From positions 17,679-81,678 of the forward strand of contig CAMWJC010000002.1 of the NCBI GenBank assembly GCA_947174495.1: a stretch of 64,000 nt of DNA, written 5' to 3'. The DNA comes from an uncultured Lachnospiraceae bacterium. Its GTDB lineage: Bacteria > Bacillota > Clostridia > Lachnospirales > Lachnospiraceae. A program made the translations under genes and the position numbers. A model generated the notes under the pieces. It made no database searches. It was not told the origin of the DNA and worked only from the letters and a program-made list of their open reading frames with translations. This document shows positions 42,109 to 51,350 of the stretch, piece after piece. Position 1 is the stretch's first letter. Each line of letters begins with the position of its first letter.

Positions 42109-43083
42109 TTATTGTGACAGTAGTTTGCTGACCTGGAATTGATATTCGGAAATCTCCTTTTTCATCTGAAGAGCCTCCTCAATGTCAAAATCCTGAAACT
42201 CCGCATTTTTGTATCCCACTACCCGGTTACTCTTGCCCTCACATAAAATGTCTGCTGCATAAGCACCCATGATAGAAGCATAAAAACGATCCTTACAAGT
42301 CGGGGAACCGCCTCGCTGCATGTATCCTAAAATGGTTGCCCTGGTCTCAATACCAGTAGCCGCCTCAATTCTCCTTGCCATAGAAGTAGAATGTCCGATC
42401 CCCTCCGCATTGACAATAATGTGATGGGTCTTTCCATACTTACGGTTCTTGATAATATTGTTGATAATGCTCTGCTCGTTATAATCATATTTCTCGGGGA
42501 GCAGAATATCCTCAGCTCCGTTGGCGACACCGCACCATAAAGCAATGTATCCTGCATTTCTTCCCATAACTTCAATGATACTGCATCTTTCATGAGAAGA
42601 TGAGGTATCTCTGACCTTATCGATTGCCTGCATGGCTGTATTGATCGCTGTGTCAAATCCAATAGTATAATCGGTACATGCAATATCAAGGTCAATGGTT
42701 CCCGGTATTCCCACCGTATTAATTCCGTTTCTCGCCAGTGCCTGCGCACCCCGATAGGAACCATCTCCGCCGATTACCACCAGTCCGTCAATTCCATGCT
42801 TATTACAGATTTCAGCAGCTCTCTGCTGAACCTCTTCCTGCTTGAACTCCGGGCAGCGTGCCGTTCCGAGTATGGTACCACCCTTTTGAATGGTATCGGA
42901 GACATCTTTCTTTTCCATGTCTACAATTTCCTCGTTGAGCAGGCCCTGATAGCCCTTTTTAATGCCCTTAACCTTTACGCCGTTTCCAATTGCCTTTCGC
43001 ACAACTGCACGGATTGCAGCATTCATGCCGGGGGCATCTCCGCCGCTGGTAAGCACACCTATGGTTTTAATCTCTTTTGCCAT
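42109..43083 (-). CDS. pfkA: ATP-dependent 6-phosphofructokinase
   Basis: 324 residues, standard bacterial length. IGVLTSGGDAPGMNAAIRAVVR is the nucleotide-binding start, VVIGGDGSYRGA has the Gly typical of ATP-using forms, and GIPGTIDLDIACTDYTIGFDTAINTAM holds the catalytic Asp residues. ETRATILGYMQRGGSPTCKDR binds fructose 6-phosphate. It commits sugars to glycolysis. AAAGGA precedes the ATG with slightly long spacing. It lies 53 bases after dnaE. Confidence 0.96.
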   Translation of the reverse strand: MAKEIKTIGVLTSGGDAPGMNAAIRAVVRKAIGNGVKVKGIKKGYQGLLNEEIVDMEKKDVSDTIQKGGTILGTARCPEFKQEEVQQRAAEICNKHGIDGLVVIGGDGSYRGAQALARNGINTVGIPGTIDLDIACTDYTIGFDTAINTAMQAIDKVRDTSSSHERCSIIEVMGRNAGYIALWCGVANGAEDILLPEKYDYNEQSIINNIIKNRKYGKTHHIIVNAEGIGHSTSMARRIEAATGIETRATILGYMQRGGSPTCKDRFYASIMGAYAADILCEGKSNRVVGYKNAEFQDFDIEEALQMKKEISEYQFQVSKLLSQ

Positions 43084-43136
43084 AACCGGTCACGTCCTTT
43101 CTTTGCTCTCTATTTTATACTTTTTTGCCCGTGTTT

Positions 43137-46100
43137 TCAATCCTTTTTCACGTCCCAGACTACTTTTATGTTTTCTTTTCCGAATCTTTCTCCTAATTTC
43201 GTCACCAGCACCTCATCTGCATTGACATTCCGGTTGGGCGGAAGCTTTTTCATTACTTTCTGGTCCGCAATAAAAATAATCACACTGTCATTGCCATCCG
43301 AATCGGCAGTCAGGGAAAACAGTTCCTTTTCCTCCTGTTCATAGCTTTGTTTATCGGGGAACTTTATCCAAAGCTTCCGGGGAATTTCATCAAAAGCAGT
43401 TATTTTTTCGCAGATCAGCTTTCCATCCTTCTCTTCTTCCAGAGACACTCTTCCCCTGATAAAAACTTTATTTTCTTCCATAAGCTTTGCGCTGTACTTC
43501 TCATAATCTCTGGGAAAAACAATAACCTCCACACTTCCTGCAAGATCCTCTACCTGAAGGAAAGACATAATCTTATCATTCTTCGTGTATTTGATCTTCT
43601 TTTCCGCGATCATGCCGCCGATCACCGCTGTCTGATTATCCCGTACAACGGTTTCCTGTGTTTCCTCATCCAGCATAAAATCCGCCGTTGTATTGGTAAT
43701 TCCTTTGCGCCAAAGTTCCTCCTGCTCCTCAAGAGGATGACCGCTGATGTAAACGCCCAGCACCTCTTTTTCAAAAGCAAGCAGCATTTCCTTGGAATAT
43801 TCCCCCACGTCGGGAAGCTTTACCTCAAACTCCTCTTTCTGGCTTTCATCCACAATATCAAACAGACTCATCTGCCCTGCCATATTATTTTTCCGGTCAT
43901 GGACAATATGATCCATGATCTGCACATATGCGCTCATAAACTGCTTACGGGTTCCCGGAAGAGAGTCAAAAGCGCCTGCCTTGATGAAATTCTCAATGGC
44001 CTTCCGGTTCACTTCCTTGTCCGCAACTCTGGTGATAAAATCCTTCAGATTCGTGTATGGTCCTCTTTCATTCCGCTCCTTCACCACCGTATCGATCACC
44101 GGTCTGCCTACACTCTTAATTGCGGTAAGCGCATAACGGATCGATTTGCCGTCCACCGAAAATCCGCTCTCTCCCTGATTGATATCCGGAGGAAGAATGG
44201 AAATTCCCATGTTCCGGCAGACCATAATATATTCTGCAACTTTTCCGGGATTATCAATCACGGAAGTCATCAGCGCCGCCATAAACTCCACCGGATAGTA
44301 ATATTTTAAATAAGCTGTCTGATAGGATACTACCGCATAGCATGCCGCATGGGACTTGTTAAACGCATATTTGGCAAAATCCATCATGTCGTCATAAATC
44401 TGGGATGCTACCTGCTCGGAAATGCCATTAGATGCACATCCCGGCACTCCCTCCTGCTCATTGCCGTATACAAAGTTGGCTCTTTCTTTTTCCATTACCG
44501 CTTGCTTTTTCTTACTCATCGCACGGCGCACCAGATCACTTCTGCCAAGCGTATATCCGCCCAGATCACGAACAATCTGCATAACCTGCTCCTGATACAC
44601 AATACAGCCGTAAGTAGGCGCGAGAATCGGTTCCAGTTGGGGGCAGGAATAGGTGATATCCCCCAGACTGTTCTTTCCCTTAATATATTTGGGTATAAAA
44701 TCCATAGGACCCGGACGATAAAGAGAGATACCGGCTATGATATCCTCAAAATTTTCCGGTTTTAATTCCTTCATAAAGCTTTTCATTCCACCGCTTTCCA
44801 GCTGGAACACACCATCTGTCCGTCCGGAACCAATGGAGGTGAAAACCTTTTTATCATCAAATCCAATATTGTCAATATCAATGTGAACTCCCGTGTCTTT
44901 CTCAATAAGAGCCACCGCATCCCGAAGCACCGTAAGGGTCCGGAGTCCCAGAAAGTCCATCTTCAAAAGTCCCAGTTCCTCAATGGTTGTCATGGTAAAC
45001 TGAGTGGTAATTGCACCGTCACTTCCCCTGGATAAAGGCACCAGTTCCTCCGCCGGCCGGGAACAGATCACCACCCCTGCCGCATGCATGGATGTATGTC
45101 TGGGAAGTCCCTCAAGGCGCTTACTCATATCAATCAGGGTACGCACTTGCTCATCGGTATCATACTGCTTTCGAAGCTCTGGGTTGATCTGAAGCGCTCT
45201 GTCTATCGTGATACCAGGCTCATTCGGTATCATTTTGGCAAGGGAATCCACATAGGCATAAGGAAGATCCATAACTCTTCCCACGTCCCTGATTACTCCC
45301 TTGGCTAACATCGTACCAAAGGTAACGATCTGTACCACTTTTTCTGAACCATATTTGCGGCTCACATAATCAATGACCTCCTGCCTTCTCTCGTAACAGA
45401 AATCAATATCAATATCCGGCATGGAAACACGCTCCGGATTCAAAAAACGCTCAAACAGAAGATTGTATTTAATGGGATCAATATTGGTGATCTTAAGGGC
45501 ATAAGCCACGATGCTTCCCGCCGCCGATCCACGTCCCGGTCCTACCATGATTCCGTTAGACTTTGCATAGTTAATAAAATCCCATACGATCAGGAAATAA
45601 TCCACATAGCCCATGGTCTGAATAACCGAAAGCTCATAGTCCAGACGCTCCTTAAAACTCTGACCACTGTTTCCTGCCGGGGCATCAATGTCCTCCCCAT
45701 AACGTTCTCTTAAACCGTCATAACAAAGCTTATTCAGATAACTCCAGGAGTCATACCCCTCCGGCACATCGAATTTCGGCAGTTTGGTCACCCCAAACTC
45801 AATCTCCACATGACACCGGTCCGCAATTCTCTGGGTATTTTCCACTGCCTCCCATGCATAAGGAAACAGTCCTTTCATTTCCTCTTCACTTTTTACATAA
45901 TACTGGCCGCCTTCATAACGCATCCGGTCTTCATCCGCAAGCTTTTTGCCGGTCTGAATACAAAGAAGAATATCATGAGGCTGCACATCATTCGCATAGG
46001 TATAATGCACATCGTTTGTGGTCACTAGCGGAATCCCCAGTTCTTTACTGATCTGCAGAAGTACTGTGTTTACGGTTCTCTGCTCCGGCAGACCATGATC

Positions 46101-46628
46101 CTGTAATTCCAGGAAATAGTTATTTTCCCCAAAACAATCCCTGTACCTTAACGCCGCCTTCTTTGCTTCATCAATGAGACCTTTTTGAATATACTTTGCC
46201 ACTTCCCCCTGCAGACAGGCAGAAAGTGCAATAATCCCCTCATGATATTGCTGTAAAAGCTCCATATCCACACGGGGCTTATAATAATATCCTTCTGTAA
46301 ATCCACGGCTGACAATCTTCATCAGATTATCATAACCGGTATTATTTTCCGCAAGCAAAACAAGGTGGTAATATCGCTCCTCACCACCTGTTAATTCCCT
46401 GTCAAAGCGGGAGTTTGGCGCAACGTAAACCTCACATCCCAAAATAGGATTAATTCCCTCTTCCTGGCATGCCTTATAAAAATCGATCACGCCGTACATA
46501 ACGCCGTGATCGGTGATCGCTGCACTGTCCATGCCCAGTTCCTTAACCCGCTTTACATATTCTTTTATTTTGTTGGAGCCGTCCAGCAGACTATACTCTG
46601 TGTGGACGTGAAGATGTGTAAATGCCAT
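43137..46628 (-). CDS. dnaE: DNA polymerase III alpha subunit, DnaE type
   Basis: 1163 residues. The N-terminal PHP domain has HLHVHTEYSLLDGSNKI and ITDHGVMYGV. The polymerase core has VGPGRGSAAGSIVAYAL, then PDIDIDFCYERR with the catalytic aspartates, and RHTSMHAAGVVI. A helix-hairpin-helix region and a C-terminal OB-fold domain (GGMIAEKKIKYTKNDKIMSFLQVEDLAGSVEVIVF) follow. It copies DNA; in Firmicutes it usually works with PolC. Upstream of it lies the 46747-46809 hairpin. Confidence 0.97.
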   Translation of the reverse strand: MAFTHLHVHTEYSLLDGSNKIKEYVKRVKELGMDSAAITDHGVMYGVIDFYKACQEEGINPILGCEVYVAPNSRFDRELTGGEERYYHLVLLAENNTGYDNLMKIVSRGFTEGYYYKPRVDMELLQQYHEGIIALSACLQGEVAKYIQKGLIDEAKKAALRYRDCFGENNYFLELQDHGLPEQRTVNTVLLQISKELGIPLVTTNDVHYTYANDVQPHDILLCIQTGKKLADEDRMRYEGGQYYVKSEEEMKGLFPYAWEAVENTQRIADRCHVEIEFGVTKLPKFDVPEGYDSWSYLNKLCYDGLRERYGEDIDAPAGNSGQSFKERLDYELSVIQTMGYVDYFLIVWDFINYAKSNGIMVGPGRGSAAGSIVAYALKITNIDPIKYNLLFERFLNPERVSMPDIDIDFCYERRQEVIDYVSRKYGSEKVVQIVTFGTMLAKGVIRDVGRVMDLPYAYVDSLAKMIPNEPGITIDRALQINPELRKQYDTDEQVRTLIDMSKRLEGLPRHTSMHAAGVVICSRPAEELVPLSRGSDGAITTQFTMTTIEELGLLKMDFLGLRTLTVLRDAVALIEKDTGVHIDIDNIGFDDKKVFTSIGSGRTDGVFQLESGGMKSFMKELKPENFEDIIAGISLYRPGPMDFIPKYIKGKNSLGDITYSCPQLEPILAPTYGCIVYQEQVMQIVRDLGGYTLGRSDLVRRAMSKKKQAVMEKERANFVYGNEQEGVPGCASNGISEQVASQIYDDMMDFAKYAFNKSHAACYAVVSYQTAYLKYYYPVEFMAALMTSVIDNPGKVAEYIMVCRNMGISILPPDINQGESGFSVDGKSIRYALTAIKSVGRPVIDTVVKERNERGPYTNLKDFITRVADKEVNRKAIENFIKAGAFDSLPGTRKQFMSAYVQIMDHIVHDRKNNMAGQMSLFDIVDESQKEEFEVKLPDVGEYSKEMLLAFEKEVLGVYISGHPLEEQEELWRKGITNTTADFMLDEETQETVVRDNQTAVIGGMIAEKKIKYTKNDKIMSFLQVEDLAGSVEVIVFPRDYEKYSAKLMEENKVFIRGRVSLEEEKDGKLICEKITAFDEIPRKLWIKFPDKQSYEQEEKELFSLTADSDGNDSVIIFIADQKVMKKLPPNRNVNADEVLVTKLGERFGKENIKVVWDVKKD

Positions 46629-46746
46629 TTGCGCGGTCTCCGTGCTTGTGTATTAGATAAAAGCCGATTGCTACATGCTTCGCATTCCCGCAATCGCCGC
46701 CACCATTCGCACTTCAAGCTATTGCTCTACGTGCTCATGGTGTCTT

Positions 46747-46809
46747 GCCCGTCCAATGTCTGCACGATGCCCCATGCGAGCATGGGCATCATGCGGACGC
46801 TGGACGGGC
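46747..46809. repeat. Long hairpin upstream of dnaE
   Basis: GCCCGTCCA and TGGACGGGC close a stem whose interior continues with GATGCCC/GGGCATC and CATGC/GCATG pairs around a short loop, about 63 bases in all. It lies between the DUF3021 gene (stop at 46819) and the dnaE start at 46628. On the minus strand no T-tract follows, so it is not a standard terminator. A second fold, CGATTGC...GCAATCG around an ATGC/GCAT stem, sits nearer dnaE. Confidence 0.7.
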
Positions 46810-46818
46810 TTTCATTTT

Positions 46819-47247
46819 CTATTGTACCACGCTCTTTTGATATTCTGCAAGACGCCTGTTCATCTGCCGGGCAATTTCTTTTTCACGGTTCCATTCTACT
46901 GCGGAGATAAGAAGAAAAATTCCATTAATCAATATCAGCATACCGATCACATGCGGAAGATATTCTATTGAAAACCAGCTAAAAAGAAAGCCAAATCCAA
47001 GCACCACTCCATGCACTTCCACATAATGCAGAGCGATCAACAACGCCATTTTTTTCTTGCTTACGGTCTTACCCGGATAAAACAGGCTGAAAATACTGCA
47101 CAAAAAAGATACCAGCATCATCTGCCACAAAAGCTCCACCCCAAGCACCACCTCAGGCATAAACACAGTAATAAACACAGCCGTAGCAAGCGTCACGCAG
47201 GACATCACGCATACATAACAATGTAAAAAACTTTTAATCCTGTTCAT
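46819..47247 (-). CDS. DUF3021-family membrane protein
   Basis: 142 residues with four membrane helices (CVMSCVTLATAVFITVF; LLWQMMLVSFLCSIFSLF; MALLIALHYVEVHGVVLGFGFLF; IGMLILINGIFLLISAV) and a basic C-terminal tail. This is the layout of DUF3021 proteins, which are encoded right after LytTR regulators and thought to control their activity. It follows the LytTR gene after 12 bases; GGGAGG precedes its ATG. Confidence 0.8.
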   Translation of the reverse strand: MNRIKSFLHCYVCVMSCVTLATAVFITVFMPEVVLGVELLWQMMLVSFLCSIFSLFYPGKTVSKKKMALLIALHYVEVHGVVLGFGFLFSWFSIEYLPHVIGMLILINGIFLLISAVEWNREKEIARQMNRRLAEYQKSVVQ

Positions 47248-47259
47248 TCCTGCACCTCC

Positions 47260-47697
47260 CTACAGACCCAGTTTTTCTTTCAGTATGGGGACATACTGTC
47301 TGGAAATCAAAACTTTTTCTCCGTTTTTCATTGCCGCTTCAAATCTTCCTCCAAGCGCAGGTGTCAGATTTTTTATCTTGGAAAGGTTTAAAATAACAGA
47401 TTTCGACGCTCTGAAAAAATCCGTCCCCCTGAAACGTTCCTCCAGCTCATACAGCTTGTATTTTGTCTCATAAACTTCTTTCTGCAAATACAGAAATACC
47501 CGATTATCCACCGCCTCAAAATAATAGATCTGCCCGGGATCAATCTGCATGATGCTGCCATCCTTTGTGCCGATAATCTTTTCCCGACCCATTTTCATGG
47601 TGTGGATCATTTTCAGCATCTGCTCATCAACCTGCCGGCATTTTATAATGATCTCATCCTCTTCTCCTTCCGGGCAATCCATAATCGTAATTTTCAT
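47260..47697 (-). CDS. LytTR DNA-binding transcriptional regulator
   Basis: 145 residues. The LytTR domain covers the C-terminal two thirds: DGSIMQIDPGQIYYFEAVDNRVFLYLQKEVYETKYKLYELEERF, and FFRASKSVILNLSKIKNLTPALGGRFEAAMKNGEKVLISRQYVPILKEKL. The N-terminal 40 residues are short and acidic, with no receiver domain, so this is the stand-alone LytTR type that pairs with a DUF3021 protein. AGGAGACTGGA precedes the ATG. It may control the ABC-2 exporter genes that lie just upstream. Confidence 0.88.
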   Translation of the reverse strand: MKITIMDCPEGEEDEIIIKCRQVDEQMLKMIHTMKMGREKIIGTKDGSIMQIDPGQIYYFEAVDNRVFLYLQKEVYETKYKLYELEERFRGTDFFRASKSVILNLSKIKNLTPALGGRFEAAMKNGEKVLISRQYVPILKEKLGL

Positions 47698-47781
47698 TCC
47701 AGTCTCCTATTTATGCTTTTCCTTACCGCCTCATCGATTTCTGATTTTACAGGATTTCTTACTTTCTGTCTCCGCCGGATT

Positions 47782-48696
47782 CTACCGGTCTTGGAGCCTG
47801 CGCCTTTTGGTAATTACTGCCGAAACTACTACTGCTATTATACCATAAAGCAAGATAAATAAAATCTGGTGCAGCAGATCAACCTTGTTTTCTTTTATCA
47901 TAATGCTGACACCCATCTGTTCTTTAAACATATCTGCCGCCATTTCAGGCAATCCGGCAAATGTTTTTTCAAGTGCATCCTGAATGCAGAGCTCTCGCAT
48001 CATTGCTGCCCCGTGAAGCACAGGCAGGCATTTCAGCACCTTCATCACCCCATCCGGAAGCATGGAAACCGGCAGATAAATCGCCCCTACAAAGCCCACC
48101 AGCGTTCCCACCACAGTCTGGAGCCCGCCCCATGCGCTCCCGCTATGAACTACCATTGCCAAAAGGTAGGATATTGCAGAATATACAAATGCATTCAGCA
48201 GAATCATCCCTGTCAATTTAAAAAGAGAATCCACCGGTAACAGAGGATGTCCCAAAATCACCATATAAATCTCCCCTGCCGTCAAAGTAAACAGGCACAT
48301 TACCGTACCTATGAGCCACGCAGAACCAATATAGCTAAGGACGATCTTGATCCTCTTTACCGGCGTGACATAAAAGCTGACAAGCTTATTTGACGCCTCG
48401 TCCTCCACCATCTTACCCATCACGGTCAGCGTCACCGTCACTGTGTTCACCACCAGAATTCCTGCCAATGTCCACATTTGAATCAAGTAATCCGCATTTG
48501 CCTGATCCGCCGCCTCATCCCGCATGCCACCAAACTGGGAAAGTGCATATACAACATTTTCGCTGTTCATATTTCCCAGAAAAATCACCATAAGTGCCAA
48601 CACGATCAGCATGGACAGCAGCGAAAAAAATACTGCCGCATAATCCCGGAGATATAATAAAATATTTCTTTTTAATAAATATGCAATTTCTCTCAT
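47782..48696 (-). CDS. ABC-2 type transporter permease
   Basis: 304 residues with six predicted membrane helices and the ABC-2 layout: N-terminal LLKRNILLYLRDYAAVFFSLLSMLIV, a long extracellular loop, and late LPVSMLPDGVMKVLKCLPVLHGAAMMREL, which includes the family's signature near a Pro-rich turn. It forms the membrane part of an efflux ABC system with the ATPase encoded 22 bases upstream. Cargo unknown; drug or peptide export is common. Confidence 0.88.
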   Translation of the reverse strand: MREIAYLLKRNILLYLRDYAAVFFSLLSMLIVLALMVIFLGNMNSENVVYALSQFGGMRDEAADQANADYLIQMWTLAGILVVNTVTVTLTVMGKMVEDEASNKLVSFYVTPVKRIKIVLSYIGSAWLIGTVMCLFTLTAGEIYMVILGHPLLPVDSLFKLTGMILLNAFVYSAISYLLAMVVHSGSAWGGLQTVVGTLVGFVGAIYLPVSMLPDGVMKVLKCLPVLHGAAMMRELCIQDALEKTFAGLPEMAADMFKEQMGVSIMIKENKVDLLHQILFILLYGIIAVVVSAVITKRRRLQDR

Positions 48697-48718
48697 CTTT
48701 CCTCCATATCAAAACGTT

Positions 48719-49642
48719 TCACGCCTGCGTAAGCTTTTTACCGGTTACATTTAAAAACACATCATCCATAGATCCCTGAACCACTTCAAATCCGGCAATC
48801 ATCTCTTTTACTGCACTTAAAATCGGCAGTGCCGCCATGCTGTCTAAAAGATCGATCACCAAAGACTCCTCTTTTTTCCTACAGGCAATTTCTTTTTCAG
48901 CCAGACATTTGATAAGTTCCTCGGCTTTCTCCTGCTTCGGTATTAATCTCAACCTGTCTTTCGCATAAGCTTCTTTTAAAGAAAATGGAGTTCCGTACTC
49001 CTTCAAAACCCCTCCGTCAATTACCGCTATATGAGATGCCTTCGCCGCTTCCTCCATATAATGAGTAGTGAGAAAAACCGTCATATTTTCCTCTCTCCGA
49101 AGCCGGTCAAGGCACTGCCACACCTTCTTTCGTGTCGCCGGATCCAGTCCCGTGGTAGGTTCATCCAAAAACATGATTTCCGGTGTATTTATCAATGCCC
49201 TAGCAATCTCGCACCGACGTTTCTGTCCTCCGGAAAGTCTGGAGAATCTTCTGCCGTATACATCTTCCAGTTCCAGAATCTCACAAAGCCTTGAAATATT
49301 CTGAGACAGCTTTCTGCTGTTCTTTTCGTACAGAGCTCCACGGATAAAAAGATTTTCCTTTACCGTCAGACGGTCATCCAGACAATTGTTCTGATACACC
49401 ACCCCAATCTTCTTTCTGATCTGCTCATCCTCCCTGCCTGCTTTAAATCCGCAAACCTCAATTTCTCCGGCCGTAGGTCCAAAGACTGTACAGAGCATAT
49501 TGATGGTGGTGGATTTTCCGGCTCCATTGATGCCCAAAAAGCCAAATAACTCTCCCCGCCCCACCTGAAAACTGATATCATCTACTGCCTTTACATCGCC
49601 AAAATACTTTTTCAGATTCTTTACCTTAATAATTGTATCCAC
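48719..49642 (-). CDS. ABC transporter ATP-binding protein, ABC-2 exporter
   Basis: 307 residues from a GTG at 49642, with GGGGAG eight bases upstream; the longer frame that starts near 49804 reads through hydrophobic sequence unlike this family. Walker A is GINGAGKSTTINML, the signature is LSGGQKRRCEIARAL, and Walker B is IMFLDEPTTGLDPATR, followed by LTTHYMEEAAKASHIAVID. The C-terminal 80 residues are the extension typical of DrrA/NatA-like exporters. It pairs with the permease gene just downstream. Confidence 0.92.
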   Translation of the reverse strand: MDTIIKVKNLKKYFGDVKAVDDISFQVGRGELFGFLGINGAGKSTTINMLCTVFGPTAGEIEVCGFKAGREDEQIRKKIGVVYQNNCLDDRLTVKENLFIRGALYEKNSRKLSQNISRLCEILELEDVYGRRFSRLSGGQKRRCEIARALINTPEIMFLDEPTTGLDPATRKKVWQCLDRLRREENMTVFLTTHYMEEAAKASHIAVIDGGVLKEYGTPFSLKEAYAKDRLRLIPKQEKAEELIKCLAEKEIACRKKEESLVIDLLDSMAALPILSAVKEMIAGFEVVQGSMDDVFLNVTGKKLTQA

Positions 49643-49846
49643 ATCCTGTTCTCCCCTTCCATCTGATTTTTTACAATCACAGCACTTCTTTAATATCACA
49701 ATCAAGCACCCTGCCGCAAGATAGATAACGGCAAGATGCTTTGTAAGGGAGGTAAGATACCTCAGGGAAGCGTAAGTTAAAAATGCCATATACTTTGAAA
49801 TCATACCAATTCAAAAAGTATGTCGGATTATAGTCATCTAAATATT

Positions 49847-49891
49847 AAAAAAGAATGCGAACCCGCCAGATCTACTCTGGTTGATTCGCAT
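49847..49891 (-). terminator. Terminator after the FliD-like gene
   Basis: ATGCGAA pairs with TTCGCAT and an inner CCAGA with TCTGG; on the minus strand a run of six T follows directly. About 35 bases after the stop of the 49926-51158 gene. Confidence 0.85.
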
Positions 49892-49925
49892 CCTGCATGT
49901 TCTTACTTTTCTTTACTTTAACGCA

Positions 49926-51158
49926 CTACATAATGTCATCATAACGGGCACTTCCCTGTACATTATATGCTCCCGCATCTGTGTAGCCACTGGCAGCACT
50001 CGCCTGCGTAGTCATATAATAATCTACGAGTGAAGCATTCGTAGCAATGGATGAACCATAATCCTTGAAGAAATTCTGTACCTTGGACATATCTGAGTTC
50101 TTGAATGTGTCCTCATCGATCTTCATTTTGCCCTTATCGTCTACACTGATTCCAAACTGCTTCAGTGTCTCCGCACTGTGAGCCGTTTTTTCCCTGATGT
50201 ATGACAAATTAGCTAATACGCCAGAATTTGTGCTGGATTCGGCTGCCGCAAACATTTTGTTATAATTGTTCACAAAGCTCTTTGCCGTAGCAAGAATTTT
50301 GTTTACATCATATTTATCTGTCTCGTTGCCGTCCTTATCCTTCATCATTGCATATAACTCATCAGACGCAAGCGCTCTACTGTCTTCTTTAAGAGAAGAT
50401 GCACTGGAAGCCGCTGTAGTTGTCTCTGTACCGTCTGTAGCTCCAGTCCCGGCAGTAGAACCAGCAAATTGAAGACGAGATGCAACTGTAGAACCATAGC
50501 TCATAATGTTATCAGTTGAAAACAGTTCCTGTACCTTAGAGATGTCTGCTGCTTTCAGCTTACCTTCATTTAACTCAATGGTTCCATCTGAATTAATACC
50601 AACGCCAATTTCTGCAAGCTTATTAGCGTTCCTTGCCGTGCTGCTCATCATATTTGCCACATATGCAGTTTTGCCCGTCAGAGTAGAACCCTTTGCCGCT
50701 TTCACAACGTCATTATAATTCTTCACGTAATCCTTCATTGCAGAGACTACCTTATCTTTGGCGCTCTGGCCATTTGGCGTATCTGTATACGTTTTGTCAC
50801 TCTGCAGTGCCGAAACAGTAGACGACAGGCTTGAAAGTCCCGATGTCAGCTCAGTATTGGACTTCTGCGTGTCTTTGGAAACCTTCGGATGCTTCTTTGC
50901 TTCCAGAATTTCTTCGAGGACATCGCGAGAACCGCTCTTTCTGCCCGATGCATTTGTACTGGATGTCTGTGTGCCAGGAAGATTTACACTTGAGGCACTA
51001 CCCGTACCATAGTAACTCTTCATAAGCTTGCCATAGCTACCATTCTTAATGCTGGTATAATCTGAAAGGAAATTCAGATTTCCCATTCCACCAGATGATA
51101 GACTCTGGAACAGATAAGAAGAGTCTTGATTTGTGTTTACATTAACCTTAATACCCAT
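49926..51158 (-). CDS. FliD-like flagellar-cap-related protein, orphan
   Basis: 410 residues from the ATG at 51158 (GGAG eight bases upstream). The sequence has two related units of about 130 residues: YVKNYNDVVKAAKGSTLTGKTAYVANMMSSTARNANKLAEIGVGINSDGTIELNEGKLKAAD, and FVNNYNKMFAAAESSTNSGVLANLSYIREKTAHSAETLKQFGISVDDKGKMKIDEDTFK. This V.NYN...L..IG...DG...L....L pattern is that of the FliD C-terminal domain. There is no signal peptide, and no flagellar gene is nearby. Its Ser/Ala/Thr-rich middle suggests a secreted or surface role through a route other than Sec, but this is open. Confidence 0.65.
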   Translation of the reverse strand: MGIKVNVNTNQDSSYLFQSLSSGGMGNLNFLSDYTSIKNGSYGKLMKSYYGTGSASSVNLPGTQTSSTNASGRKSGSRDVLEEILEAKKHPKVSKDTQKSNTELTSGLSSLSSTVSALQSDKTYTDTPNGQSAKDKVVSAMKDYVKNYNDVVKAAKGSTLTGKTAYVANMMSSTARNANKLAEIGVGINSDGTIELNEGKLKAADISKVQELFSTDNIMSYGSTVASRLQFAGSTAGTGATDGTETTTAASSASSLKEDSRALASDELYAMMKDKDGNETDKYDVNKILATAKSFVNNYNKMFAAAESSTNSGVLANLSYIREKTAHSAETLKQFGISVDDKGKMKIDEDTFKNSDMSKVQNFFKDYGSSIATNASLVDYYMTTQASAASGYTDAGAYNVQGSARYDDIM

Positions 51159-51246
51159 TGTCATCACTCCTTTGAATAAAATATGGACTTCCATGTCCTA
51201 GTACTTGATATGCAATATCTCATTGCACAATTTGATAGTTATGATT

Positions 51247-51275
51247 AGTATAGCATCCAAATTTCAAGATTACAA
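51247..51275 (-). promoter_or_regulatory. Sigma-A promoter of the FliD-like gene
   Basis: TTGTAA and TATACT on the minus strand with a 17-base spacer. The leader contains a TGCAAT/ATTGCA hairpin about 30 bases downstream. Confidence 0.65.
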
Positions 51276-51350
51276 GATGGCTTGATAAAAAAATTGGTAA
51301 AAATTCCACCGTCGTTTGCAAAGTTAATTCCATCCCACTTCAACCAAGAA

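Noticed and set aside
43347-44309. 320-codon open frame on the plus strand inside dnaE
   Set aside because: It lies fully opposite a well-conserved essential gene, has no ribosome binding site of note and no recognisable domain; treated as a shadow of coding sequence.
49926-51158. Part of a flagellar operon
   Set aside because: No other flagellar genes within the window and neighbours are regulatory or transport genes.
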